Source: Paraburkholderia sacchari (GTDB lineage: Bacteria > Pseudomonadota > Gammaproteobacteria > Burkholderiales > Burkholderiaceae). Taken from it: a DNA stretch of 64,000 bases. The position numbers and the translations under genes were made by a program. The notes below the pieces were generated by a model. It did not search any database. It was not told where the DNA came from and saw only the letters and a program-made list of their open reading frames with translations. Below, in pieces: positions 9,440 through 19,179 of this stretch. The DNA is taken from assembly GCF_000785435.2 (NCBI RefSeq), contig NZ_JTDB02000003.1, positions 496,001 through 560,000 on the forward strand, written 5' to 3'. How positions within the stretch are numbered: position 1 is the first letter of the stretch; every line of letters begins with the position of its first letter.

Positions 9440-10849
9440 ATGAAAATCACCATTATCGGTACCGGCTATGTCGGCCTCGTCACTGGGGCGTGCCTTGCCG
9501 AAATCGGTCACGACGTGTTCTGCCTCGACGTCGATCCGCGCAAGATCGACATCCTGAACGGCGGCGGCGTGCCGATCCATGAGCCGGGTCTGCTCGAGCT
9601 CATCGAGCGCAACCGCAAGGCCCGCCGCATCACGTTTTCCACCGACGTTGCCGCGAGCGTCGCGCACGGCGAGGTCCAGTTCATTGCCGTGGGCACGCCG
9701 CCCGACGAAGACGGCTCGGCGGACCTGCAATACGTGCTCGAAGCCGCGCGCAGCATCGGCCGCTACATGAACGGCTTCAAGGTGATCGTCGACAAGTCGA
9801 CGGTGCCGGTGGGCACCGCCCAGCGCGTGCAGGCCGTGCTCGCCGAAGAGCTTTCGAAGCGCGGTCTCGACGGCAGCAGCCAGCACCGCTTCTCGGTGGT
9901 CTCGAACCCGGAGTTCCTGAAGGAGGGCGCAGCGGTCGACGACTTCATGCGGCCGGACCGCATCATCGTCGGCATCGACGACGATGCGAACGGCGAGGTC
10001 GCACGCGAGAAGATCAAGCGCCTTTATGCACCGTTTAACCGCAACCACGAACGCACGATCTACATGGACGTGCGCTCGGCCGAGTTCACGAAGTACGCGG
10101 CCAACGCCATGCTCGCCACGCGCATCTCGTTCATGAACGAGATGGCGAATCTCGCCGACCGCGTGGGCGCCGACATCGAGTCGGTGCGGCGCGGCATCGG
10201 CTCCGATCCGCGCATCGGCTATCACTTCCTCTACGCGGGCTGCGGCTATGGCGGCTCGTGCTTCCCGAAGGACGTGCAGGCGCTGATTCGCACCGCTGCC
10301 GAGTCGGGTCAGAATCTGCGCATCCTGGAAGCGGTCGAGAACGTGAACGATGAGCAGAAGGACGTGCTCGTGCAGAAGATCGTCAAGACGCTTGGCGAGG
10401 ACCTGACGGGCAGGCGCTTCGCGGTCTGGGGTCTCGCGTTCAAGCCGAACACCGACGACATGCGCGAGGCGCCGAGTCGCCGCCTGATCGCCGAGTTGCT
10501 CACGCGCGGCGCGACGGTTTCGGCCTACGATCCGGTCGCGACCGAAGAGGCGCGGCGCGTGTTCGCGCTCGATCTCGCCGGCGCGCCGGATCAGCACGCG
10601 CGCCTTACGTTCGCTGCGAGCCAGGACGAGACGCTCAAGGGCGCCGATGCGCTCGTGATCGTCACCGAATGGACGGCGTTCAAGGCACCCGATTTCGAGT
10701 ATCTGAAAGAGACGCTGAAGGCGCCGCGCGTTTTCGACGGGCGCAACCTCTATGAGCCCGACGCGATGGCGGAACTCGGTTTTGACTACCACTCGATTGG
10801 ACGGCCTCATGTCAAGTACGCAAGCGATGCAGCAGCCCCAGCAGCCTGA
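9440..10849 (+). CDS. ugd: UDP-glucose 6-dehydrogenase
   Basis: NAD-dependent two-step oxidation of UDP-glucose to UDP-glucuronate. The N-terminal Rossmann motif is [24 protein letters not shown] follows at about residue 118, the catalytic cysteine lies in [14 protein letters not shown] near residue 270, and the C-terminal domain has the usual [16 protein letters not shown]. The 469-residue length is normal. In Burkholderia, UDP-glucuronate feeds L-Ara4N modification of LPS, capsule and exopolysaccharide. The 3' end overlaps the hldA start by 41 bp. Confidence 0.96.
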   Translation: MKITIIGTGYVGLVTGACLAEIGHDVFCLDVDPRKIDILNGGGVPIHEPGLLELIERNRKARRITFSTDVAASVAHGEVQFIAVGTPPDEDGSADLQYVLEAARSIGRYMNGFKVIVDKSTVPVGTAQRVQAVLAEELSKRGLDGSSQHRFSVVSNPEFLKEGAAVDDFMRPDRIIVGIDDDANGEVAREKIKRLYAPFNRNHERTIYMDVRSAEFTKYAANAMLATRISFMNEMANLADRVGADIESVRRGIGSDPRIGYHFLYAGCGYGGSCFPKDVQALIRTAAESGQNLRILEAVENVNDEQKDVLVQKIVKTLGEDLTGRRFAVWGLAFKPNTDDMREAPSRRLIAELLTRGATVSAYDPVATEEARRVFALDLAGAPDQHARLTFAASQDETLKGADALVIVTEWTAFKAPDFEYLKETLKAPRVFDGRNLYEPDAMAELGFDYHSIGRPHVKYASDAAAPAA

Positions 10850-11804
10850 GAACGCGGCGCTCGCGCCCGAGGTCACGGTCGTGCCGCGCGAGAAGTTCGC
10901 GGCGTCGCGCGTGCTGGTGGTGGGCGACGTGATGCTCGACCGTTACTGGTTCGGCGACGTCAACCGCATCTCGCCGGAAGCACCGGTGCCGGTGGTCCAC
11001 GTGCAGCGCCAGGAGGACCGCCTCGGCGGCGCGGCCAACGTTGCGCGCAACGCGGCGGCGCTCGGCGCGAGGGCGGGTCTTTTGTGCGTGGTGGGGCACG
11101 ATGAGCCCGGCGAGCGTATCGTCGAGCTGCTTGGCGAGAGCCACGTGACCGCCCATCTCGAGCGCGATCCCGCGCTGCCCACCACGATCAAGCTGCGCGT
11201 GCTGTCGCGTCAGCAGCAGCTGTTGCGCGTGGACTTCGAAAAATCGCCCGCGCATGAGGCGCTGCTCGCGGGCCTCGCACGCTTCGATGCGCTGCTGCCT
11301 TCGCACGACGTGATCCTCATGTCCGACTACGCGAAGGGCGGCCTCACGCACGTCACGCAGATGATCGCGAAGGCGCGCGCCGCGGGCAAATCCGTGCTGG
11401 TCGATCCGAAGGGCGACGACTGGGAGCGCTATCGCGGCGCGAGCGTCATCACGCCGAACCGCGCGGAATTGCGCGAGGTGGTGGGTTCGTGGAAGTCTGA
11501 AGCGGATCTGCTCGCGCGCGTGACGAAGCTGCGCCAGGAACTGCAGTTCGACGCGCTGCTGCTCACGCGTTCGGAAGAGGGTATGACGCTCTTTTCCGAT
11601 GCCGGCGTGTTGCACGCGCCGGCTGTCGCACGCGAAGTGTATGATGTCTCGGGTGCGGGCGACACCGTGATCGCGACGGTCGCGGCCTCGCTGGGCGCGG
11701 GCCTATCGCTCGTCGAGGCCGTCGCGCTCGCGAACCGCGCGGCCGGCATCGTGGTCGGCAAGCTCGGTACCGCCACCGTCGACTACGACGAACTCTTTCA
11801 ATGA
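10809..11804 (+). CDS. hldA: D-glycero-beta-D-manno-heptose-7-phosphate kinase
   Basis: PfkB-family sugar kinase making heptose 1,7-bisphosphate for the LPS inner core. Seen motifs are the [14 protein letters not shown] substrate signature and the [14 protein letters not shown]/anion-hole motif near the C-terminus. The protein is 331 residues and lacks the C-terminal adenylyltransferase domain of E. coli HldE, so it is the monofunctional HldA type; the adenylyltransferase must be encoded elsewhere. The ATG at 10809 (MSSTQAM) is preferred over codons deeper in ugd; even so it overlaps ugd by 41 bp, suggesting translational coupling. Confidence 0.92.
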   Translation: MSSTQAMQQPQQPENAALAPEVTVVPREKFAASRVLVVGDVMLDRYWFGDVNRISPEAPVPVVHVQRQEDRLGGAANVARNAAALGARAGLLCVVGHDEPGERIVELLGESHVTAHLERDPALPTTIKLRVLSRQQQLLRVDFEKSPAHEALLAGLARFDALLPSHDVILMSDYAKGGLTHVTQMIAKARAAGKSVLVDPKGDDWERYRGASVITPNRAELREVVGSWKSEADLLARVTKLRQELQFDALLLTRSEEGMTLFSDAGVLHAPAVAREVYDVSGAGDTVIATVAASLGAGLSLVEAVALANRAAGIVVGKLGTATVDYDELFQ

Positions 11805-11924
11805 CGTTCCGCGGGCGGCCCGCTTGTAACAGAGTGAGCGCGGCTGCTCGACGGGCGCGGTGAGGCCAAGGATTTCCGGAGAGTTTTCCCGGCCTCGCGT
11901 GAACCTCTTCACCGCAGAACTACC

Positions 11925-12917
11925 ATGACCCTCATTGTGACCGGCGCGGCCGGCTTCATCGGCAGCAACATCGTCAAGGCGCTGAACGAACGCGGCGAAG
12001 ACCGCATCATCGCCGTCGACAATCTCACTCGCGCGGACAAGTTCAAGAATCTCGTTGACTGCGAGATCGACGATTACCTCGACAAAACCGAGTTCGTCGA
12101 GCGCTTCGCGCGCGGCGACTTCGGCAAGGTGCGCGCGGTGTTTCATGAAGGCGCCTGTTCGGACACCATGGAAACCGACGGTCGCTACATGATGGACAAC
12201 AACTTCCGCTATAGCCGCGCGGTGCTCGACACTTGCCTCGCTCACGGTACGCAGTTCTTGTATGCGTCGTCGGCGGCCATCTATGGCGGGTCGAGCCGCT
12301 TTGTCGAAGATCGCGAAGTGGAAGCGCCGCTGAACGTCTATGGCTATTCTAAGTTCCTGTTCGACCAGGTGATCCGCCGCGTGCTGCCCACCGCGCAAAG
12401 CCAGATCGCAGGCTTTCGCTATTTCAACGTGTATGGGCCGCGCGAAACGCACAAGAGCCGCATGGCCTCGGTGGCGTTCCACAACTTCAACCAGTTCCGC
12501 GCCGAAGGCAAAGTGAAGCTGTTCGGCGAATACAACGGCTACGCGCAGGGCGAGCAGACGCGCGACTTCGTGTCCGTCGAAGACGTCGTGAAGGTCAACC
12601 TGTTCTTCTTCGATCATCCCGAGAAAAGCGGCATCTTCAATCTCGGCAGCGGCCGTGCGCAACCGTTCAACGACATCGCGAGCACGGTGGTCAACACGCT
12701 GCGCGTCATGGACGGCAAGAGCGCGCTTACGCTCGAAGAGCAGGTGCAGCAAGGCCTCATCGAATACATTGCGTTCCCTGACGCGCTGCGCGGCAAGTAC
12801 CAGTGCTTCACGCAGGCCGATCTCGCGAAGCTGCGCGCAGCGGGCTACGACGCTCCGTTCCTGACGGTGCAAGAGGGCGTCGATCGCTACGTGCGCTGGC
12901 TGTCCGGCCAGGTGTAA
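11925..12917 (+). CDS. hldD: ADP-L-glycero-D-manno-heptose-6-epimerase
   Basis: Short-chain-dehydrogenase-type epimerase completing the ADP-heptose pathway for LPS core. The NADP-binding motif [14 protein letters not shown] is at the N-terminus, the active-site YGYSK lies near residue 139, and the extended family signature [20 protein letters not shown] is present. At 330 residues it has normal length. It follows hldA by 120 bp on the same strand, as expected for sequential pathway enzymes. Confidence 0.96.
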   Translation: MTLIVTGAAGFIGSNIVKALNERGEDRIIAVDNLTRADKFKNLVDCEIDDYLDKTEFVERFARGDFGKVRAVFHEGACSDTMETDGRYMMDNNFRYSRAVLDTCLAHGTQFLYASSAAIYGGSSRFVEDREVEAPLNVYGYSKFLFDQVIRRVLPTAQSQIAGFRYFNVYGPRETHKSRMASVAFHNFNQFRAEGKVKLFGEYNGYAQGEQTRDFVSVEDVVKVNLFFFDHPEKSGIFNLGSGRAQPFNDIASTVVNTLRVMDGKSALTLEEQVQQGLIEYIAFPDALRGKYQCFTQADLAKLRAAGYDAPFLTVQEGVDRYVRWLSGQV

Positions 12918-12994
12918 GCGAAGGCCGCGTCTGCCTAAACTGGACTCTCCTCGCCGGCGATGGTCGCCGGCGTTGGCATCGAAGGAGATCCAGC

Positions 12995-13366
12995 ATGATC
13001 AAGAAATTGCTCGCCGCGGCAGCGCTCGTTGCCGCATTCGGCCAGGTGTTCGCGGCCGTGGACGTCAACACGGCCAACGAAGATGCGCTGCGCGGCATCA
13101 AGGGTATCGGGCCCGCGCGCGCCAAGGCCATTCTCGACGAGCGCAGCGCGCACGGTCCGTTCAAGGATGCATCCGATCTCGGCAAGCGCGTGAAGGGCCT
13201 CGGTGGTCATACCGTCGAACGTCTGCAGTCCGAAGGGTTGGCGGTCGGGCCTGCGAATGCGCAGGCCGCGCAAGGCACGCAGACCGCGCAGGCGGGTGCG
13301 AAGGCTACCACCGCGAAGACCACGGCCGTGCAACCGCAAGCCGCAACGGTGGCCGTCAAGAAGTAG
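12995..13366 (+). CDS. Secreted helix-hairpin-helix protein (ComEA-like)
   Basis: A 123-residue protein with a Sec signal peptide (MIKKLLAAAALVAAFGQVFA), then a ComEA-type double helix-hairpin-helix domain (VDVNTANEDALRGIKGIGPARA) and an Ala/Thr/Gln-rich low-complexity tail from about residue 85. ComEA proteins bind DNA in the periplasm during uptake. The start has a clear ribosome site (GAAGGAGATCCAGC). A housekeeping DNA-binding role is equally possible, since such small ComEA paralogues occur widely without a nearby competence operon. Confidence 0.85.
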   Translation: MIKKLLAAAALVAAFGQVFAAVDVNTANEDALRGIKGIGPARAKAILDERSAHGPFKDASDLGKRVKGLGGHTVERLQSEGLAVGPANAQAAQGTQTAQAGAKATTAKTTAVQPQAATVAVKK

Positions 13367-13445
13367 CTTTTTCGGCTTCTTGTTCAGGATGCCTATCTGT
13401 AACTCGCGGCGCTCGTCTCCTTCAGGCGTTGCTCCGGCGAGCCCG

Positions 13446-13472
13446 ACCCGCGGCCCGTGTCGCGGGTTTTTT
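13446..13472 (+). terminator. Rho-independent terminator after the ComEA-like gene
   Basis: ACCCGCG and CGCGGGT arms around an 8-base loop, followed by TTTTTTG. It separates the comEA-like gene from cysM. A TAGAAT element at 13544-13549 could be the -10 of a cysM promoter but lacks a clear -35. Confidence 0.75.
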
Positions 13473-13593
13473 GCGCCTTCCCGACACTTCTTACACCCCT
13501 TGCGCCTGCAGGGCTCCCGCAGCGCGGGGTAGCCGCGTGGTTTAGAATCGAAAAATCCCATCACGCCAGACCGGCGCCCGACCGCCATTACCT

Positions 13594-14496
13594 ATGCCAT
13601 ACAAGACCATTGAAGACACGATTGGCAACACGCCGCTCGTGCAACTCGTCCGTGTGCTCGACGACGAGATTCGCGCCCGCAACAACATCGTGCTGGCCAA
13701 GCTGGAAGGCAATAACCCGGCGGGCTCGGTGAAGGACCGGCCGGCGCTGTCGATGATCCGCAAGGCCGAGGAACGCGGCCGCATCAAGCCGGGCGACACG
13801 CTCATCGAAGCCACCAGCGGCAACACCGGTATCGCGCTGGCCATGGCCGCCGCCATTCGCGGCTACAAGATGGTGCTGATCATGCCCGAGGACCTGTCCA
13901 TCGAGCGTCGCCAGAGCATGGCCGCCTACGGCGCCGAGATCATGCTAACGCCCGTGAAGGGCGGCATGGAATATGCCCGCGACCTCGCCGAGCAGATGCA
14001 GCGCGACGGCAAGGGCATCATCCTCGACCAGTTCGCCAATCCCGACAATCCGCTTGCGCACTACGAGGGCACCGGCCCGGAAATCTGGCGCGAGACCGAA
14101 GGGCGCATCACGCACTTTGTTTCGTCGATGGGCACGACGGGCACGATCATGGGCACGTCGCATTACCTCAAGGAGCAGAATCCGGCGATCGAGATCGTCG
14201 GTGCGCAGCCCGAAGAGGGATCACGCATTCCCGGCATTCGCAAGTGGCCGGAAGCTTACATGCCGAAGATCTTCGACCGCAGCCGCGTGGACCGCACCGA
14301 AAGCGTGAGCCAGGCCGCCGCCGAAGCGATGGCGCGCCGCCTTGCCTCGGTGGAGGGCATTTTTGCGGGGATTTCGTCGGGTGGCGCGTGCGAGGTGGCC
14401 TTGCGCATCGCGCGCCAGGTCGAGAATGCGACGATCGTGTTCATCGTCTGCGACCGCGGAGACCGCTATCTGTCGACCGGGGTGTTTCCGGCCTGA
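13594..14496 (+). CDS. cysM: Cysteine synthase B
   Basis: PLP enzyme that joins O-acetylserine with sulfide or thiosulfate. The PLP lysine is in LEGNNPAGSVKDR, followed by the phosphate/substrate loop TSGNTGIALA and the C-terminal GISSGGACEVALR. At 300 residues it matches CysM rather than the longer CysK. A perfect 36-base palindrome follows, shared with the convergent mltB gene. Confidence 0.95.
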   Translation: MPYKTIEDTIGNTPLVQLVRVLDDEIRARNNIVLAKLEGNNPAGSVKDRPALSMIRKAEERGRIKPGDTLIEATSGNTGIALAMAAAIRGYKMVLIMPEDLSIERRQSMAAYGAEIMLTPVKGGMEYARDLAEQMQRDGKGIILDQFANPDNPLAHYEGTGPEIWRETEGRITHFVSSMGTTGTIMGTSHYLKEQNPAIEIVGAQPEEGSRIPGIRKWPEAYMPKIFDRSRVDRTESVSQAAAEAMARRLASVEGIFAGISSGGACEVALRIARQVENATIVFIVCDRGDRYLSTGVFPA

Positions 14497-14544
14497 TGTC
14501 GCCGTGGCGCGCTAAAACGCGCGAATCCTGCGATTGAATGGAAA

Positions 14545-14580
14545 ACGGGCAGGTTGTCTCTCGAGAGACAACCTGCCCGT
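14545..14580. terminator. Perfect 36-bp palindrome between convergent cysM and mltB, likely bidirectional terminator
   Basis: Arms ACGGGCAGGTTGTCTCTC and its exact reverse complement abut with no spacer. The AAAA on the left gives a short U-tract for the minus-strand mltB transcript; the right side has none. Convergent placement supports termination, but the uninterrupted 18-bp arms are longer than usual. Confidence 0.65.
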
Positions 14581-14605
14581 TGTGCTATCCGGCGCTTACG
14601 GATTC

Positions 14606-15865
14606 TTACTTGCGCTGCGCCGATTGTGCATCGGCGGTCGCGAGCATCTGCGCCTTCACGCGTTGGCCCAGTTGATAGACCGCGAGCGCGTAAAAGAAGC
14701 TGCGGTTATAGCGCGTGAGCACATAGAAGTTTTTCAGCCCGAGCATGTATTCGGTGGCGCGGCCCGGCGTGGGCAGGTCGATGACCGTGACCGGCGTGTT
14801 GCCCTCGGCGGCGATGTCCACGCCCGGCTCGTTCAGGGCGAGGCCTGAGCGCATCAATTGCGCGAGCGGCATGCGCGGCTCGGGCTTGCCGTCGGCGGCG
14901 GCCTGCGCGATGCCCAGGCTGCCAGTGTCGTTCACGATCTTCCATACCACGGGGCGGCCCGGTTCCCAGCCGTTCTGCTTCAGATAGTTTGCGACGCTGC
15001 CGATCGCATCGGCGGGGCTATTGCGCAGGTCGATGTGGTGATCGCCCTCGTAATCGACGGCGTATTGCATGATGCTGCTCGGCAGGAATTGCGGAATGCC
15101 GATCGCGCCCGTATACGAGCCGAGCACCGAACTCGGATCGAGCTGCTGGTCGCGCGTCCAGACGAGATAGTCTTCGAGATTCTTGCGGAACGTCGCCATG
15201 CGGTCGGTACGATTGGGCGTGTCCGGATAGTCGAAGGCGAGCGTGGTGAGCGCGTCGAGCACGCGGAAATTGCCCATGTAGCGACCGTAGATCGTCTCTA
15301 CGCCGATGATGCCGACGATCACCTCGGGCGGCACGCCGAACTCGTCGGCTGCGCGCTGCAGCGTGGCCTGGTTCGCGCGCCAGAAGCGCACGCCCGCGTT
15401 GATGCGCACCGTGTCGAGGAAACGCGCCTGATACGCGCGCCAGTTCTTCGCGCTCGGCGTGGGCGAGGGCGTGACGAGCTTCACCGCCGTGGCCGAATAA
15501 CTCACGGTCGAAAAGAGCGCGTGCAGCGCGTCCGAATTGAAGTCGTGGCGCGCGACCATGTCGTTGATGAAGGTGTCGACATTGGCATTGTTCGCATAGC
15601 GCTGCGGGACGATTTCCTCTTCGAACGTCTGGCCGTTTTGCGTGGTGCCTTGCTGCGGCGTCTGGAGGGGTGCCGGGGGCTTCTGGTTCGCACCTGGTGC
15701 GGCCTGTCCCACGGATTGCGCCGGTTGCGTTGCCTTCGCGGGTTTAGTGGCCTGCCCGGCGCATGCCGACAGTGCCGCCACGGCGCAAAGCGCGACGGCG
15801 AAAGACTTGAAGCGCGGTTGGCTGAGGGCGGATGAAGCGGGCGGGTGCGCGGGCTTTTGCGTCAT
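14606..15865 (-). CDS. mltB: Membrane-bound lytic murein transglycosylase B
   Basis: Cleaves peptidoglycan glycan strands to anhydro-muropeptides. The start at 15865 gives a 419-residue precursor with a signal ending in the lipobox ALSAC, so the mature protein is an outer-membrane lipoprotein. A Pro/Gln/Ala-rich linker follows, then the GH103-type domain. The catalytic glutamate lies in VIVGIIGVETIYGRYMG, and GAIGIPQFLPSSIMQYA is the other family signature. It is transcribed towards cysM. Confidence 0.93.
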   Translation of the reverse strand: MTQKPAHPPASSALSQPRFKSFAVALCAVAALSACAGQATKPAKATQPAQSVGQAAPGANQKPPAPLQTPQQGTTQNGQTFEEEIVPQRYANNANVDTFINDMVARHDFNSDALHALFSTVSYSATAVKLVTPSPTPSAKNWRAYQARFLDTVRINAGVRFWRANQATLQRAADEFGVPPEVIVGIIGVETIYGRYMGNFRVLDALTTLAFDYPDTPNRTDRMATFRKNLEDYLVWTRDQQLDPSSVLGSYTGAIGIPQFLPSSIMQYAVDYEGDHHIDLRNSPADAIGSVANYLKQNGWEPGRPVVWKIVNDTGSLGIAQAAADGKPEPRMPLAQLMRSGLALNEPGVDIAAEGNTPVTVIDLPTPGRATEYMLGLKNFYVLTRYNRSFFYALAVYQLGQRVKAQMLATADAQSAQRK

Positions 15866-16128
15866 GGGAGGCGGGCGGGTTTGAACGAGAGGACGTGACC
15901 CGGCGAAGTATACCCGAGCCCTTGGCGCAGAAAGCGCCTGGACGTGCGCTGGTGCGGGCTCGCCGTTGATGTGCGGGGGCGCTGTGGTAACGTGGCAGCT
16001 GTTCGCGCTCGAACGCGGCCCGTGCGACTGTTGCAAATGCCTGCGCGGCAAACCCGACGAAAGACCTGATGGAGACCCGCAGCGTGCCCGAGTGCAGACT
16101 CGCATGCACGGTGCGGCCAGTACGAGAC

Positions 16129-17055
16129 ATGACGACCGGCTTTTTCTCGCATCCCGACTGCCTGCTGCATGAAATGGGCGAATGGCATCCCGAATGCCCC
16201 GCACGCCTGCAGGCGATCGAAGACCAACTCATTGCGAGCCGCATCGACGCGCTGATCGAGCGCGACGACTCGGCGCCGCTTGCCGAAGAAGCCGCGCTTC
16301 TGCGCGTGCACACCCAGGCGCATATCGACTATTTGCGCGCGCTCGCGCCGCTGGAAGGCTATGCGGCGATCGACCCCGACACGTCGATGAACCCGCACAC
16401 GCTGCAGGCCGCGTTGCGCGCGGCGGGCGCGGCCGTCGCGGCGACCGATGCGGTGATCGCGGGCCGCTACGAAAACGCATTTTGCAGCGTGCGACCGCCC
16501 GGCCATCACGCCGAGCCCGCGCGCGCCATGGGCTTTTGCTTTTTCAACAACGTCGCGGTTGCGGCGCGCCATGCGCTCGATGTGCACGGTCTGTCGCGCG
16601 TCGCGATCGTCGACTTTGATGTGCATCATGGAAACGGCACGGAGGCCGCATTCGCGGGCGATTCGCGCGTGCTCATGTGCAGCATCTTCCAGCACCCGTT
16701 CTATCCGTTCTCGGGCGCGGACAATCAGGCGCCGAACATGGTCAACGTGCCAATGCCGGCACGCAGCAAGGGTATGGACGTGCGCGAGGCAATCGACATC
16801 ATGTGGCTGCCGCGACTGCACGAGTTCAAGCCGGAGATGGTGTTCGTCTCCGCAGGGTTCGATGCGCACCGCGAGGACGATCTCGGCAACATGGGCCTCG
16901 TCGAGGACGACTACGCGTGGATCACCGAGCAGATCCGCGAGGTCGCGAAGCGTCACGCGAAGGGGCGCATCGTGAGTTGCCTCGAAGGCGGCTACAACCT
17001 GTCGGCGCTGGGGCGCAGCGTGGTGGCGCATCTGCGCGCACTGGCCGATATCTGA
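16129..17055 (+). CDS. Histone deacetylase-family deacylase
   Basis: Zinc-dependent amide hydrolase of the arginase/HDAC fold (class II-like). Visible catalytic motifs are RPPGHHA (the His-His pair), the metal-binding DFDVHHGNGTE, and SAGFDAHRED. Length is 308 residues from the ATG at 16129, where the conserved TGFFSHPDC begins; an upstream in-frame ATG at 16069 adds 20 unlikely residues. Bacterial members act on acetylpolyamines or other small acylamides, and the substrate here is unknown. It is followed by an enoyl-CoA hydratase-like gene after 73 bp. Confidence 0.92.
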   Translation: MTTGFFSHPDCLLHEMGEWHPECPARLQAIEDQLIASRIDALIERDDSAPLAEEAALLRVHTQAHIDYLRALAPLEGYAAIDPDTSMNPHTLQAALRAAGAAVAATDAVIAGRYENAFCSVRPPGHHAEPARAMGFCFFNNVAVAARHALDVHGLSRVAIVDFDVHHGNGTEAAFAGDSRVLMCSIFQHPFYPFSGADNQAPNMVNVPMPARSKGMDVREAIDIMWLPRLHEFKPEMVFVSAGFDAHREDDLGNMGLVEDDYAWITEQIREVAKRHAKGRIVSCLEGGYNLSALGRSVVAHLRALADI

Positions 17056-17128
17056 TCGAGACGGCCGCTGCCGTTTCCCGATTCCCGCGCGGCCGCACCG
17101 GGCGCGCCGTTAGAAGGAGCCGTGCATC

Positions 17129-17947
17129 ATGAGTACCGCAGACGTTCCGCTTTCATCCGCTACATCGGCCGATGCCGCGCCGCTCGTCGAGGTCGAGCAC
17201 GACGCGTACGGCGTGTGCGGCGTCGTGCGTCTCACGCTGAACCGGCCCGATGCGTTCAACGCGCTTTCCGAAGCGCTCCTCGACGCGTTGCAGGCGCAAT
17301 TGGCCGCCGTTGCAAAGTCGGATGCGCGTGTCGTGGTGATTGCGGCGGCGGGCCGCGCGTTCTGCGCCGGTCACGATCTACGGGAAATGCGCGCGGCGCC
17401 GTCGCTCGATTATTACAAGCGGCTCTTCGCGCGCTGCTCGAAGATGATGCTCGCGATCCAGGCGATGCCGCAGCCCGTGATCGCGCGCGTGCAGGGCGTG
17501 GCGACGGCAGCGGGCTGCCAGCTCGTCGCGATGTGCGATCTCGCCGTGGCCGCCGAGTCGGCGCGTTTCGCGGTGTCGGGGATCAACCTCGGATTGTTCT
17601 GCTCGACGCCGGCGGTGCCGCTCACGCGCAACGTTTCGCGTAAGGCTGCGTTCGAGATGCTGATGACGGGCGAATTCATCGACGCACAAAAGGCCCTGCG
17701 CGAAGGGCTCGTGAACCGCGTGGTCGCGGCCGAAGAACTCGATGCCGCCGTGACCGCGCTTGCCGCGAGCATTTGTGCGAAGCCGCGCGAGGCGGTGGCG
17801 GCGGGCAAGGGTCTGTTCTACCGGCAACTGGAGATGGGCGTCGAAGCCGCGTATCAACTGGCCGGGCAAACCATGGCCTGCAACATGATGACCGATCCGG
17901 CGCTCGACGGCGTGCAGGCGTTCATCGAGAAGCGCCCGGCCAAATAG
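17129..17947 (+). CDS. Enoyl-CoA hydratase/isomerase-family protein
   Basis: Crotonase-fold protein of 272 residues. The oxyanion-hole segments are AAAGRAFCAGHDLREM and QGVATAAGCQLVAMCDLAVA, and AQKALREGLVNRVV is the usual C-terminal helix region. The second catalytic position carries Phe/Cys-Ser (LGLFCSTP) rather than the glutamate of classical hydratases, as in the E. coli PaaF-unrelated 'ECHDC3-like' members, so hydratase activity is not certain. A ribosome site (AGAAGGAG) precedes the ATG. Confidence 0.88.
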   Translation: MSTADVPLSSATSADAAPLVEVEHDAYGVCGVVRLTLNRPDAFNALSEALLDALQAQLAAVAKSDARVVVIAAAGRAFCAGHDLREMRAAPSLDYYKRLFARCSKMMLAIQAMPQPVIARVQGVATAAGCQLVAMCDLAVAAESARFAVSGINLGLFCSTPAVPLTRNVSRKAAFEMLMTGEFIDAQKALREGLVNRVVAAEELDAAVTALAASICAKPREAVAAGKGLFYRQLEMGVEAAYQLAGQTMACNMMTDPALDGVQAFIEKRPAK

Positions 17948-17980
17948 GCGTGGGCGCGGTCACGCGTTCTCGCGTGACCG

Positions 17981-18892
17981 TCAGCAGTGGCGGTCGATCC
18001 AATCCATCATTGAACCGATCACGCGCTCGCGGTCGAGATCGTTGAGCGTCTCGTGATAACTGCCTTCGTAGAGCGCGAGGGTCCGGTCGGGCGACCCCAC
18101 CTGCGCACCGAACGTGCGGCTGCCTTCGGGCTCGGTGAGCTTGTCCTCGGTGCCATGCCAGATCAGCACCGGCATGCGCAAACGTGCGCGGCCCGCTTCG
18201 ATGCGCTTCATCGCTTCGAGCAACTCGGCGCCCGTGCGTGCGGGAATCGCGCCGTGGTGAACCAGCGGATCGGCGCGGTTTGCCGCGACCACGGCAGCGT
18301 CGCGCGCGAGCAGGGCGGCGTCGATCTTCATGGCGGGAAAGCGCGGCCAGACCGCGCTCATCACGCGGCTCGCGGCGATCATCCAGTTCGGCACGTCGCG
18401 GCCGGGCGCGAGCGCGGCGCTCGAAAGCAGCAGGCCCGCGAACGTGACATCCGTGCGAGGGGCGCGCTCGATCGCATAGAGCGCGGCAATCGCGCCGCCC
18501 ATGCTGTGCCCCATCAGGAAGAGCGGCGTCTTGTGCGCGCGGCATTGGGTGGCTGCGTGCTCGACTAGCGCTTGCGCGTCGTCGAGATAATCGTCGAAGC
18601 GGGTGACCCAGGCGCGGCGTCCGCCCGCCTGCCCATGTCCACGCAGATCGATCGCATAAACGTCGATGCCGGCCGCGTTCAGGCGCGCCGCGAGCGCCGC
18701 GTAGCGGCCCGCATGCTCGGCGAGGCCGTGCACGAGCGCAATGGCCGCGCGGGGCTCGGCGGCACGGGCGGACCAGGCATAGAGCGGCAACTCGGTGCCG
18801 TCGCGGGAGCGCAGCGTCTTGCGCTGCGGCGGGGCACTGGCCGTCGATACCGCTGCCGTGCGTGCCGCATCCCTGGGTTGAGTCGTCTCCAT
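17981..18892 (-). CDS. Alpha/beta hydrolase, monoacylglycerol-lipase-like
   Basis: A 303-residue serine hydrolase. The nucleophile elbow is GHSMGG (about residue 128), the oxyanion region is VHGLAEHAGRY, and a later acid (WHGTEDKLTEP) and histidine (GSYHETLND) complete the likely triad. This arrangement is that of monoglyceride lipases and lysophospholipases (COG2267). No signal peptide is visible, so it is probably cytoplasmic. It converges on the enoyl-CoA hydratase-like gene with only 33 bp between stops. Confidence 0.9.
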   Translation of the reverse strand: METTQPRDAARTAAVSTASAPPQRKTLRSRDGTELPLYAWSARAAEPRAAIALVHGLAEHAGRYAALAARLNAAGIDVYAIDLRGHGQAGGRRAWVTRFDDYLDDAQALVEHAATQCRAHKTPLFLMGHSMGGAIAALYAIERAPRTDVTFAGLLLSSAALAPGRDVPNWMIAASRVMSAVWPRFPAMKIDAALLARDAAVVAANRADPLVHHGAIPARTGAELLEAMKRIEAGRARLRMPVLIWHGTEDKLTEPEGSRTFGAQVGSPDRTLALYEGSYHETLNDLDRERVIGSMMDWIDRHC

Positions 18893-19179
18893 CGTCGATG
18901 CTCTCCGACTATTTATTGATTTCGCGCTGAACGCTCGGCTGAGGGTAGCACCCGTTTCCGGGCATGGACGCCGCGACCCTCCTCTAATGCTCCAGGGTTA
19001 TTAAAGTATCGGAAATGATTATTAATAGGAATTTGCCGGCCAGGGTAAAATGGCAAGTCAATTCCAGTCCATCAAGCGGCGGCTGTCTGCCGGCGCGACG
19101 CGTCTTGTGATCTTGTGCGATCGAATGATCGCGACACAAGCAACGCGGCGCGCGGCACATCCGCCGTTTCGTTTTTTTC

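Noticed and set aside
19000..19030. Fur-box-like AT-rich stretch (AAATGATTATTAATA) before metN
   Set aside because: Too few matches to the 19-bp Fur consensus and no iron-related gene nearby.
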